The notes under the pieces were generated by a model that made no database searches, had not been told where the DNA came from, and saw nothing but the letters and a program-made list of their open reading frames with translations. Below are positions 55,133 to 64,000 of a stretch of DNA of 64,000 nt, in pieces. Numbering within the stretch: position 1 is the stretch's first letter; every line of letters starts with the position of its first letter. The position numbers were made by a program, and so were the translations under genes. Source of the DNA: Dactylis glomerata (Eukaryota; Streptophyta; Magnoliopsida; Poales; Poaceae); contig QXEO01000553.1 of NCBI GenBank assembly GCA_007115705.1, forward strand, positions 14,244,568 to 14,308,567. Reading direction: 5' to 3'.

Positions 55133-58067
55133 AGCATACCCAAGCATAACTCCAGCTCGTCCTCGAGTAGGTAAGTGATAACAAAAGAATAATTTTTGAG
55201 GTGACATGCACCTACACAATCTTGATCATATATATAAGCATTTGTGAGCTGGGATCATAAGAACTTAAAATATGGGCATGAAGATATAATCTTGACAATA
55301 AGAACTTAGCAACCATGTTGTAAACATAAAAATGAACACAAACAAAAGATCATGAAAATGAAACAATGAAAGTCAAATGTGTGTTCAAATCATAAGGAAA
55401 AACATACAAATGGTTTTCAGCTTGTCCTTCATAGAGAGCAAAACATAAATGCATAGGACACCTTCAAGTTTAAGAGGGCGACTAGATACAAATAATTTAA
55501 GAACAAGTGAAACCAACAATATGAATCAATCAATGAAAACTTTGGGACAATGCACATTATACTAAGAATGACAACTATGCTCTCTTATGATACATAAAGA
55601 TAGAAGGTGGTGACTCAACATAAAAGTAAAAGAAAGGCCCTTCGCAGAGGGAAGCAGTGATTGCAAGTTTTATAACCTTCAAAAATTATGGTACTTACCG
55701 GCTTTGAGCTCTCATTGCCCCCATCATAAGCATCTTGAATGGTTAAAGTTAATGCGAGAACAATTATGATGCATATGCTTGACAAATCATAAGTTGAAAA
55801 CCTCGTGTCCCGTGAATACGAGTGCCCAAACCTCATGCTACTTTACTTAGAGTCCCAAGCAAGGCTCTTGTCATTGTAAATATATGCATATCATTGAGAA
55901 CCGCCAATGGGGTACCTCTGTGCCTGATGACATGGAACAAGCCCACATCAAAATGACTGGACAAGCAGACAATGAACACCTCGACATCTCTTTTATTTGC
56001 CATTTATTTAGCTTTTTATTGTGAGATGCGTCGTCGAATGTTCACCATGGGTATGCTGCAAATTTCAACCATGAATTATGCATGGCTTAGATTAGCGGCC
56101 CGGCGTTTCCCTAACACATATACAAACTCCATGATCCCCACAAGATTCCCAATTCATTTCACACCGTGGGCATCCATAAACAAAAGATCACGATATCAAC
56201 TCAAATAAGAAGTGCAATGTTGAAAGCTTGCCCATGACTGCATGGCTGGGCTAGTCTCCAACTTACAACTTGCAAGCATAACAACTCAACATAAGAGACC
56301 ACAATGTCAAAATTTTAAGAACAGGAAAAAGTAAAGTGTGCCTTCCGGTTCGTGAGAGCTTTACTGACCGAATTTCGCATAACACTGGTAAGAGTTTAAT
56401 TTGAAGAGAAAATAAAAGCAAGTCAAATTTACTTGGAATAGCAAATTGCTAGTAGGTATGTATGGTGGAAACTTTGGCAAACTTTGGCTTTTAGGAGTTG
56501 GATGCACGAGTAGAGCTCATACTCAGTACAAGGCGAGGGCTAGCAAAAGACTGGGAGCGACCAACTAAGAGAGCAATAATGGCCATAATCATGCAAAGCG
56601 ACAAAGCGACATTAAAAGAAGCATAAGATGGCATCAAAAGTCAAAAACTAAATGATCATAGAGGCTATTGGCGACTTTGTAAGAGTCTAACATGTGTGAG
56701 CATGCGCCAAGTCAACCCAAATAAAGCATCAAGGAGAAAACCAAAATAATGCTTCCATACAATAAAAACAACGCATGATTTTTTTCAAAGGCTCATTAAG
56801 CAATCTCAGTTATTTGAGACAAGTCATGCTACAGCAAAACCACTAAGCATACTATTAAAAAGACATCAAGCATGACATGAAAAAAGCCTAAGCCGCAGTC
56901 TACACAAGCTCCTTCTTGTACCACTATTTTGCATAAAGCTTTTTTCTCTTTTCCAACACCATTTGAAATTTTTAAAGATGCCTCTTTTGATGAAAACCAA
57001 TAAAGATCAGAGGCAAAAATACACCTTGATGAAGAGATATGACAAGGTCTGAATGCAAATCAAGGCAAAAACGAAAACCAAAAGCAGTAGCAGAAAAAGA
57101 AGAACACCTGGTGAAATTGTAAGAATGAAAAACGGAGTGTTCTTGGCAAATGAAAATGAGTACATCTCCTCCAAAGGAAATTTGTTGGGGTCCAACCATT
57201 TATTATAGCAAACAAAACAAACTAACAAAGAAAAACTAAAACAACTGACGCTCCAAGAAAAACACATCGTGCATGAAGCAATAAAAATATAGTGTCTTGA
57301 AAGGTGACCTGATTTTTGCCGATGAAGAAGGGGTGCCTCGGGGGCATCCCCAAGCTTTGACGCTTGTACTTCTTGGATATTTCTTGGGGTGATTCATGGG
57401 CATCCCCAATCTTGAGCTTTTGTCCATTCTTCAACTCATCTCATCATTCTCCAATCCCTACACTTGAAAACTTCCTTCATACAAAACTAAACACAAATCT
57501 ATTAGCAACATTAGTGTAGCATAACATATAATCAACCTCTTTTTGCTTCAGGTTTCAACTCAAAACCACCACATATATAGCAAATACTACTGTAGCAACT
57601 TCCCCAAAAGTTCGGTGATCAAAAGAACTCAAAAGAAAGCGATAAAGCGGCAAACACAAATATTGGCAGAAATCTGTCAAAACAGAACAGCTGACAAAGG
57701 TCCAATTTTTGAGGGGTTTTCTGTTGCTCAAATCAAAAAGTGTTAAACTAACGAAAGTTTGGATATAACCTGGGGTATATGCACAAGAAATTGCAGGTCC
57801 AAAAGATATACAGAGAATTTATACGAATTTTTACGGGGCAGCACCAAAAACAGTTTCAGGACAGCAACATCCCCAAATCTTTACCTCACTCGAATTAGAG
57901 GGTTCTCTTGGCACAACAATAAAATAAACAAGATAAGGAGCGTTCATTACAGTAGTAATGACTTCCAAGACTCAAATAAAAGAAAAAGTACTGAAAATAA
58001 AACATTGGGTTATCTCCCAAGAGTGCTTTTCTTTAACGCCTTTGAGCTAGGCCCAGAAAATTGCGAA
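55133..58067. other. Non-coding 3' interior of the G2 element
   Basis: AT-rich, no credible frame on either strand. A purine-rich GCTTGGGTATGCT precedes the LTR on the minus strand, a poor polypurine tract. Near the protease stop, the TTGGG(A/T)GATAACCC-type region resembles the post-protease spacer of other Athila elements. Confidence 0.65.
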
Positions 58068-59012
58068 TCAAGTAATATCAAGTGATGAAGCATCAAGCTC
58101 ATAATTTGCTCTAAGAGTAGAGTCAAAAAGTAATTTCTTTCTTTTCCTAGGGAAGTGTTCCATACCTTTCTTGAGTGGGAATTGATACTTGATAGTGCCT
58201 TCCCTCATATCAATGATGGCACCTACAGTTCGAAGAAAGGGTCTTCCCAAAATAATAGGACATGAAGCATGGCATTCAACGTCCATAACAAGAAAATCAA
58301 CGGGAACAAGGTTATTGTTAACCACAATAAGAACATTATTAATCCTTCCCAAAGGTTTCTTCTTAGCAACATCAGCAATAGGAACATCATAATAACATTT
58401 TTCAAGCGGTGGTAAATCAAGCATGTCATAAATCTTTCTAGGCATGATAGAAATACTAGCACCTAGATCACATAAAGCATGGCAATCAAAACCATTAACA
58501 TGCATATCAACGATCGGTTCCCAACCATCTTCTAACTTCTTGGGAACGGAAGCTTTTTGCTTCAACTTTTCATCCCTAATTTTCATGAGAGCATTGGTAA
58601 TATGCTTAGTAAAAGCAACATTTAAAGAACTAGCATTGGGAGTCAAAGCAAGCTTTTGCAAGAACAAAATAAATTCAGATATACTGCAGCCATCAACATC
58701 AAAATCATTAAAAGAAGTAGAGCTATCATCTCCTACACTCCGAAAATTTTTAGCACTCTTTTGAGAAAAAGTTTTGGCAGTTTTAGACTTTTTAACACAA
58801 GGAGTGGGAGTTTTCTCTACACCAATCAAAGTAAGAGGATTGCTAGCATTAGGAGCAACATCATTAGAGGTAGTAATGGTACATACCTTCATCTCTCTAG
58901 CCATCTCATCTTCTCTTTCCCACCTGGCATGCAATTCCGCTAACAATCTAATATTTTCATCAATGCCAACTTGAATAGCATTAGCGGTAGCAAAAACATT
59001 GCTCTCTTTCAC
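58068..59012 (-). pseudogene. Protease region of the G2 element
   Basis: Open frame with no ATG of its own; it overlaps the gag end region in a +1-shifted frame. It reads VKESNVFATANAIQVGID at the start, a Ser/Lys-rich linker, then an aspartic protease of the Athila DLGA type (HALCDLGASISIMPRKIYDM, CPIILGRPFLRTVGAIIDM), ending DASSLDIT and a stop. It would be translated only with a frameshift after gag, or the shift is an indel near the AAATTAAAAG run at 59025-59035. Confidence 0.8.
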
Positions 59013-59016
59013 ATCA

Positions 59017-60132
59017 TTAGGACAACACTTTTAATTTCAGAAGTTCAACATCATGAGCAAGGCTATCAACTTTAGAAGCAAGAATATCAATTTTGCCTAA
59101 CTTTTCCTCAACAGACTTGTTAAAAGCAGTTTGCTTACCGATGAAGTCCTTGAGCATTACCTCAAGCTCGGAGGGCGCGGCCCTAGTGTTGTTGTAGGAA
59201 TTACCATAAGAGTTACCATAACCATTACCATTGGTAGAAGGATACGGCCTATAATTGTTACTAGCAAAATTGTTCCTATAAGCATTGTTGTTAAAATTAT
59301 TGTTTCTAATGAAATTCACATCAACATGCTCTTCTTGAGCAACCAAAGAGGCTAAAGGAACATTATTAGGATCAACATGAGTCCTATCATTAGCAAGCAT
59401 AGCCATAATTGTATCAATCTTATCATTCAAGGAAGAGGTTTCCTCAACAGAATTTACCTTCTTACCTTGTGGAGCTCTCTTGGTGTGCCATTCGGAATAA
59501 TTTACCATCATATTGTCAAGTAGCTTTGTTGCGGAGCCCAAGGTAAGGGACATAAAAGTGCCTCCAGCAGCTGAATCAAGTAGGTTCCTCGAAGAAAAAT
59601 TCAATCCTGCATAAAAAGTTTGGACAATCATCCAAGTAGTCAGTCCATGAGTGGGACAATTCTTTATCATAGATTTCATTCTTTCCCAAGCTTGAGCAAC
59701 ATGTTCATTATCAAACTGAGTAAACTTCATAATATTGCTACGCAGAGATATAATCTTAGCAGGAGGATAGTATCTACCAATAAAAGCATCCTTACACTTA
59801 GCCCATGAATCAATACTATTCTTAGTCAAAGACATCAACCAATCTTTAGCTTTTCCTCTCAAAGAAAAAGGAAACAACTTGAGCTTAATAATATCACTTT
59901 CTACATCCTTATATTTCTGCATCTCACATAGCTCAACAAAATTGTTGAGATGAGCTGCAGCATCTTCAGTACTAGCACCAGAGAATTGCTCTTTCATAAC
60001 AAGGTTCAACAAAGCAGGCTTAATCTCATAAAAGTTTGCAGCAGGAGCAGGTGGTGCAATAGGAGTGCAGATAAAATCACTATTGTTCGTGCTAGTAAAG
60101 TCACACAACTTGGTGTTTTCAGGATTGGCCAT
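59017..60132 (-). CDS. Gag of the G2 element
   Basis: The ATG at 60130-60132 gives MANPENTKLCDFTSTNNSDF. The retrotransposon gag core is seen in LKLFPFSLRGKAKDWLMSLT and DAFIGRYYPPAK, then AWERMKSMIKNCPTHGL and TFYAGLN. A Gly/Asn/Tyr-rich low-complexity stretch (about residues 285-320) stands where a nucleic-acid-binding tail would be, and a coiled segment (LGKIDILASKVDSLAHDVEL) ends it. No CCHC knuckle was seen. Intact, 371 codons. The stop (TAA) is followed by protease in another frame. Confidence 0.85.
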   Translation of the reverse strand: MANPENTKLCDFTSTNNSDFICTPIAPPAPAANFYEIKPALLNLVMKEQFSGASTEDAAAHLNNFVELCEMQKYKDVESDIIKLKLFPFSLRGKAKDWLMSLTKNSIDSWAKCKDAFIGRYYPPAKIISLRSNIMKFTQFDNEHVAQAWERMKSMIKNCPTHGLTTWMIVQTFYAGLNFSSRNLLDSAAGGTFMSLTLGSATKLLDNMMVNYSEWHTKRAPQGKKVNSVEETSSLNDKIDTIMAMLANDRTHVDPNNVPLASLVAQEEHVDVNFIRNNNFNNNAYRNNFASNNYRPYPSTNGNGYGNSYGNSYNNTRAAPSELEVMLKDFIGKQTAFNKSVEEKLGKIDILASKVDSLAHDVELLKLKVLS

Positions 60133-60295
60133 TTCAACAAAACTAAAGTAAACAAGTAAAAACAACTACCAAGGATTCTAATTTTTTTGGGTTTTTGATA
60201 AAAACGATGCAGGTAAAATAGATAAAGTAAAGCAAAACAATAATAAAGTAAAGGATGTGCGTGCGAAAACTCCCCTTGCAGAAGTCTTCCACTCT

Positions 60296-60313
60296 TCCCC
60301 GGCAACAGCGCCA
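60296..60313 (-). other. Primer binding site (tRNA-Asp)
   Basis: TGGCGCTGTTGCCGGGGA on the minus strand, one base from the 62542 site. Confidence 0.9.
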
Positions 60314-60323
60314 GAAAAGATCT

Positions 60324-61980
60324 TGATGCTACCGGGTTGATGAAGTAAATAACCGGCCAGTTGGGAACCCCAAGAGGAAGGTGTGATGAATATAGCAGCA
60401 AGATTTTCCCTCAGTTAAGAAACCAAGGTTTGTCGTTCAGGAGAAGAGCAGACAATGACGACTGAAGGTGATGCTTGATAGCCTAGTGACACTCCAACAA
60501 GGGCGCCGTTTCACGATAAAACGAGTTAGCGCGTCTTCAGCTAGCAGCAACGTGGAACCTGCACACAACACAACCAAATACTTTGTTCCCAACTTGCGAT
60601 GAGGTTGTCAATCTCACCGGTTTGCTTGAAACAAAGATTATGAGCGTATCGAGTGGAAAACAGTAGAAGTATGCGAGTAAAGTAAACAGTGCGAGTAAAG
60701 TAAACAGGTGATAGCAATATGATGGAAATAGGACCGGGGTCCACAGTTCACTAGTGGTGTCTCTCCAAAAGATAAATAACACATGCTGGGTAAACAAATT
60801 ACAGTTGGGCAATTGATAGAATAAAGATAAACGTGATATGTCAAGAAGATCACTATGAGATTTACTCTGGGCATTACAACAAAATACATAGACCGCCATC
60901 CAACTGCATCTATGACTAATAATCCACTTGTGGCAAATCAATCCGAGAACTCCACAAGTATTAAGTTGCGAACAACAGATAATTGCATTAAGCAAAGTGT
61001 GTAATGTAAACAAAGCATATGCCCTTGAGCATATGAATGTTGTTTTCTCCCTAGTAGCAACGGCACATCTACAACCTTAGAGGTTTCTGTCACTCCCCCA
61101 GGTTAAATAGAGGCATGAACCCACTATCGAGCATAAATACCCCCTCTTGGAGTCACTAGCAACTACTCGGCCAAGATAGCTACTAACAACGGAGAGCATG
61201 CAAGATCATAAACAACATAGAGATAACAAAAGATATATTTCAGTACAGCAACTCAATCATAACACCAATATTCATCGGATCCCAACAAACCAAACATGTA
61301 GAATTACATAACGGTGATCTCAACCATGTAGGGCAGCTCATGTGATCTAAACATGAAGCACATGGTGGAGAAGACAACCATCTAGCTACTGCTATGGACC
61401 CATAGTCCAAGGTAGACTACTCACTCATCGCTCCTGGAGGCAAGCATGGCGATAAAGAAGACCTCCGGTGGCGATTCCCCTCTCCGGCAGGGTGCCAGGA
61501 AGAGCTTCTGGACCCTCCCGATCTCAGGTCAACGACGGCGGCGGATCGCGATGTGTTTCTAGAAAATTGATCGGGTGCTTAGGTTTTTCCCGTCGGGGGG
61601 TCTTTATAGGCGAAGGGGCGATGTCAGAGGTGGGGCCAGGTGCCCTCACACCATGGTGGCGCGGCCCTGGCCCTGGCCGCACCAGCCTGGTGTGTGGGGC
61701 CCTTGTGGCCCCCCCTCCTACTCTCCTTCGGATCTCTGGAAGCTCCCGGATAAAATAAGACTTCAGGAACTTGTTTCGTCCAATTCCGAGAATATTTCCT
61801 GTGTATCACTTCTGAAACACAAAAATAGCAGAAAACGGGGAACTGGCACTGTGGCGACTTGTTAGTATGTTAGTTCCAGAAAATGCATAAAAGTGCCACG
61901 AAGTGTAACGAAATTGTAGGCAAATGGTGTAAAAACAAGCATGGAGCATCAAAAATTATAGATACGTTGGAGACGTATCA
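60324..61980 (-). repeat. 5' LTR of the G2 element (right copy)
   Basis: 1,657 bp; minus strand TGATACGTCTCCAACGTATC ... CGGTAGCATCA. GC inverted repeat at about 61640-61700 and TATAAAG near 61605. Confidence 0.92.
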
Positions 61981-61985
61981 ACAGT

Positions 61986-62531
61986 GATAGTGTGGGACAA
62001 TCTAGTTTGGGTACATACGGACTTTGAGGAGTGCTTCATAGCCCTATGCATGATTAGTGTTTGTTTTCCATTGGAGAACTGTTTTGAGTTGCATATTGAT
62101 GATAGTATCTATTGGTTCAATTATGTTATATTTGTTGGGAGTGTGTCCACTAGTGAAAGTATGGTCCCTAGGCCTTGTTTCCAAGCATTGCACACCGTTT
62201 CCTTTCAGTTTTGTTACATGTTTGCTTGCAGCGATATTTATTTTAGATTACATTTACTACTTATAATCATCACTACTACTTGTATTTCACTATCTCTTCG
62301 CCGAACTAGTGCACATATACATCTGACAAGTGTATTGGGTGTGTTGGGGACACAAGAGACTTTCTGTATCGTAATTGCAGGGTTGTTTGAGAGGGATAGC
62401 TTTGACCTCTTCCTCCCTGAGTTTGATAAACCTTGGGTGATCCACTTAAGGGAAACTTGCTGCTGCTCTACAAACCTCTGCACTTGGAGGCCCAACACTG
62501 TCTACAAGAACAGACGCGTGCGTAGACATCA
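61986..62531 (+). repeat. 5' LTR of the G1 element, second part
   Basis: It continues the LTR after the G2 insertion with TGATAGTGTGGGACAATC, matching the solo LTR from about 50496, and ends GACATCA. Confidence 0.9.
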
Positions 62532-62541
62532 AGCTCTTTTC

Positions 62542-62559
62542 TGGCGCCGTTGCCGGGGA
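62542..62559 (+). other. Primer binding site (tRNA-Asp)
   Basis: TGGCGCCGTTGCCGGGGA, ten bases after the LTR end, a full match to the tRNA-Asp primer class of Athila/Tat elements. Confidence 0.93.
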
Positions 62560-62692
62560 GGTAAGGTAAAAGGTACTCACATCCTTTGGTTACTAAGTCT
62601 TTTAGTTGCTGGTGAGTGCTCGAAGTTATTTCCTTTAGATTCTGCGATTATATCTTTTTGTTTCTTGTTTTTATTTTCACTAGTTAGGCTTA

Positions 62693-64000
62693 ATGGAAAG
62701 TAAAGAGTTCTTTAGTCTTTTTCCTGAGTTTAGATTTGAAGAGAAAATTGAAAAACCTTTGGAGCTTATTTTGCATAGCAATGTTATTAGTACGAATGCT
62801 TTGAATACTGTTACGGCTAATGCTATAGAAAAGTCTAAGCTTGGGGAAGCTAGTTTTGTTAAGCATGATATTTTTAGTTCCCCAGCTTTAGTGGAGAAAG
62901 TTTGTTCTGATGATATTTTATCTCTCATATGTGATGTTTCTAATGATGCTTGTGCTCCTCATCCTTTTAAAATACCTACGAAGATTGTTGAACGTGCTAT
63001 GGATAACTGCTATTTAGGAGATGGAACTGTCCATCCTGGTGATCATTTGCTTTTTATACATGAATTATACGAGTTGTTCCAGTGTGCAGGTATTTCAATG
63101 AACCAAGTTAAGAAGAAGCTATTCTCTCTATCACTGAAAGGCAGAGCTGCGGAATGGTATAAAACACTAAAGGATGGCCGACCTATTGATTGGGAGGAAA
63201 TTGTACCTCTCTTTTATTCTAAATTCTATCCTTCTAGTCAGGTTTATAAAGATAGAAATTACATTTATAATTTTCATCCGCATGAGGGAGAAAGCATTGC
63301 CTAAGCGTGGGGAAGATTAAAGTTACTAGTGCACAAATGTCCTATTCATGATCTTCCCCGTAATATTGTTATTAATAATTTTTATGCAAGGCTTTCAGGA
63401 TATTACAAGGACTATCTAGATGCATGCTTTGATGGGTCTTTCACAAGCAAGGATGTTGACACCAAGTGGGACCTGCTTGAAACAATTCAAAACAATATTG
63501 AAGGTTGGGACAGCGACAAAGGTAAAGGATCAGGTATGAATTACGAGTTTGATTGCATTAAGTCTTTCACTGAAACTACTAATTTTCAAGAGCTTAGTGC
63601 TAAATATGGTCTTGATCCTCAAATTATGGTTGATTGCTTTAAAGCCTTTGCTTCCCATATGAATGTTCCTAAAGGAAATGGGGACGTGTATCATGAACCT
63701 TTTAAGGACACTTGCATAGAAAGTGATATTGTTACTGATGATTGCAATAAACATGCTCGAACCTCTGAAAGTCCTATTTCCTATAAGCATGTTAATTTTT
63801 GTGGAGTACATAGACCTTGTGAACAGAGTTACAACAAGGAAGATTATTGCATCACCCACAGGAATGAAGAAACCAATACGTGGCTCAGGGATCTAGACGA
63901 GCTTGGTGAAAGGGTTTGTAAGCTTTATCCTTTTCTTTGTGAACTTTGCAATAAAACGGGTCACTTTAATTTTCAATGCCCAATTAATCGAACGAGTACC
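62693..64000 (+). pseudogene. Gag of the G1 element with one nonsense codon, partial
   Basis: The ATG at 62693 gives MESKEFFSLFPEFRFEEKIE. The gag core includes KKKLFSLSLKGRAAEWYKTL and VPLFYSKFYPSSQ. A TAA at 63302-63304 stops the frame after GESIA. Immediately after it the same frame stays open for 232 codons to the window edge (AWGRLKLLVHKCPIHDL, then FYARLSGYYKDYLD), with a CCHC knuckle CELCNKTGHFNFQC at about 63938-63980. A CAA-to-TAA change explains it. Protease and pol, if present, lie beyond the window. Confidence 0.88.

Larger units (their letters stand above)
53722..61980 (-). mobile_element. Athila-like Gypsy family G2, pol-less
   Basis: Its ends on the plus strand are TGATGCTACCGGG and GAGACGTATCA. 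The flanking 5-mers are ACGGT (53717-53721) and ACAGT (61981-61985), one mismatch. The LTRs are 53722-55132 (1,411 bp) and 60324-61980 (1,657 bp), the shorter lacking about 247 bp. The tRNA-Asp primer site is at 60296-60313. Coding order on the minus strand is gag (60132-59017), then protease in another frame (to 58068), then about 2.9 kb without ORFs. No RT, integrase or second ORF remains. Confidence 0.9.
52835..64000 (+). mobile_element. Gypsy family G1 element, Athila/Tat-like, runs off the window
   Basis: The 5' LTR starts TGATACATCTCAAACG at 52835, is split by 53722-61980, and ends GACATCA at 62531 (about 1,433 bp without the insert). A tRNA-Asp primer site follows, then gag to the end of the window. 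The right half is outside, so TSD (left candidate CTTAC, 52830-52834) and coding capacity beyond gag cannot be judged. Confidence 0.88.

Noticed and set aside
1..64000. An autonomous novel gene system or operon-like cluster
   Set aside because: All gene-dense stretches resolve into transposable elements, captured fragments or a single F-box gene.

Overview
This window is repeat-dense nuclear DNA from a grass, most likely Pooideae (a Triticeae or oat/ryegrass-type genome). The evidence is a BARE/Angela-type Copia LTR, a Stowaway MITE beginning CTCCCTCAGTC, Tourist-type MITEs with TAA duplications, Athila-type Gypsy elements primed by tRNA-Asp, and a germin-like gene copy of grass type. No prokaryotic feature, tRNA, rRNA or CRISPR array was seen. 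At least 85% of the window is transposable elements. The one plausible host gene is an F-box/LRR gene (25859-28037, minus), and it has a reading-frame conflict at a splice junction.

Layout. 1-16232: an old Mutator-like (MULE) transposase gene on the minus strand, split at its DDE domain by a young 11.95-kb LTR element (2134-14087, perfect 5-bp duplication ACTGT). That element carries only gag between ~2-kb LTRs, and its 5' LTR holds an antisense solo LTR of a sister subfamily (2473-4597). 16443-17122: remnant of a short-LTR retroelement. 17162-21699: two non-autonomous Helitrons lying head to tail with no base between them, carrying gene-like fragments and a Stowaway MITE. 21967-22712: a broken germin-like protein gene that runs directly into the 3' half of an Ale-type Copia element (22713-24665) with an open RT-RNase H frame. 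25859-28037: F-box gene. 28071-30500: PIF/Harbinger transposase pseudogene. 31817-32936: three MITEs, two of them sharing one TAA.

From 33836 to the end the window is a nest of LTR elements. An Angela-like Copia (33836-52556) has a decayed pol. It was invaded by a 9.5-kb Athila-like Gypsy on the minus strand (36612-46077, duplication GTATG) and, in its 3' LTR, by a Gypsy LTR now solo (49611-51038, duplication TTGGG). A second Gypsy of the solo-LTR family begins at 52835 and runs off the right edge. Its LTR was split by another Athila-like minus-strand element (53722-61980).

How the parts work. All long-LTR elements whose internal region is fully in view lack an intact pol, so they must have depended on enzymes from elsewhere. 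The 36612-46077 element carries gag-protease plus a second ORF resembling ATHILA ORF-1. Upstream of that ORF are a copy of the LTR promoter-like GC module, a splice donor and a splice acceptor, which suggests a separate transcription unit inside the retroelement. Across the long-LTR elements here, from both superfamilies, a GC-rich inverted repeat or minisatellite sits roughly 30-40 bp upstream of the TATA-like box in otherwise AT-rich LTRs. These two observations are the best candidates for something not well described.
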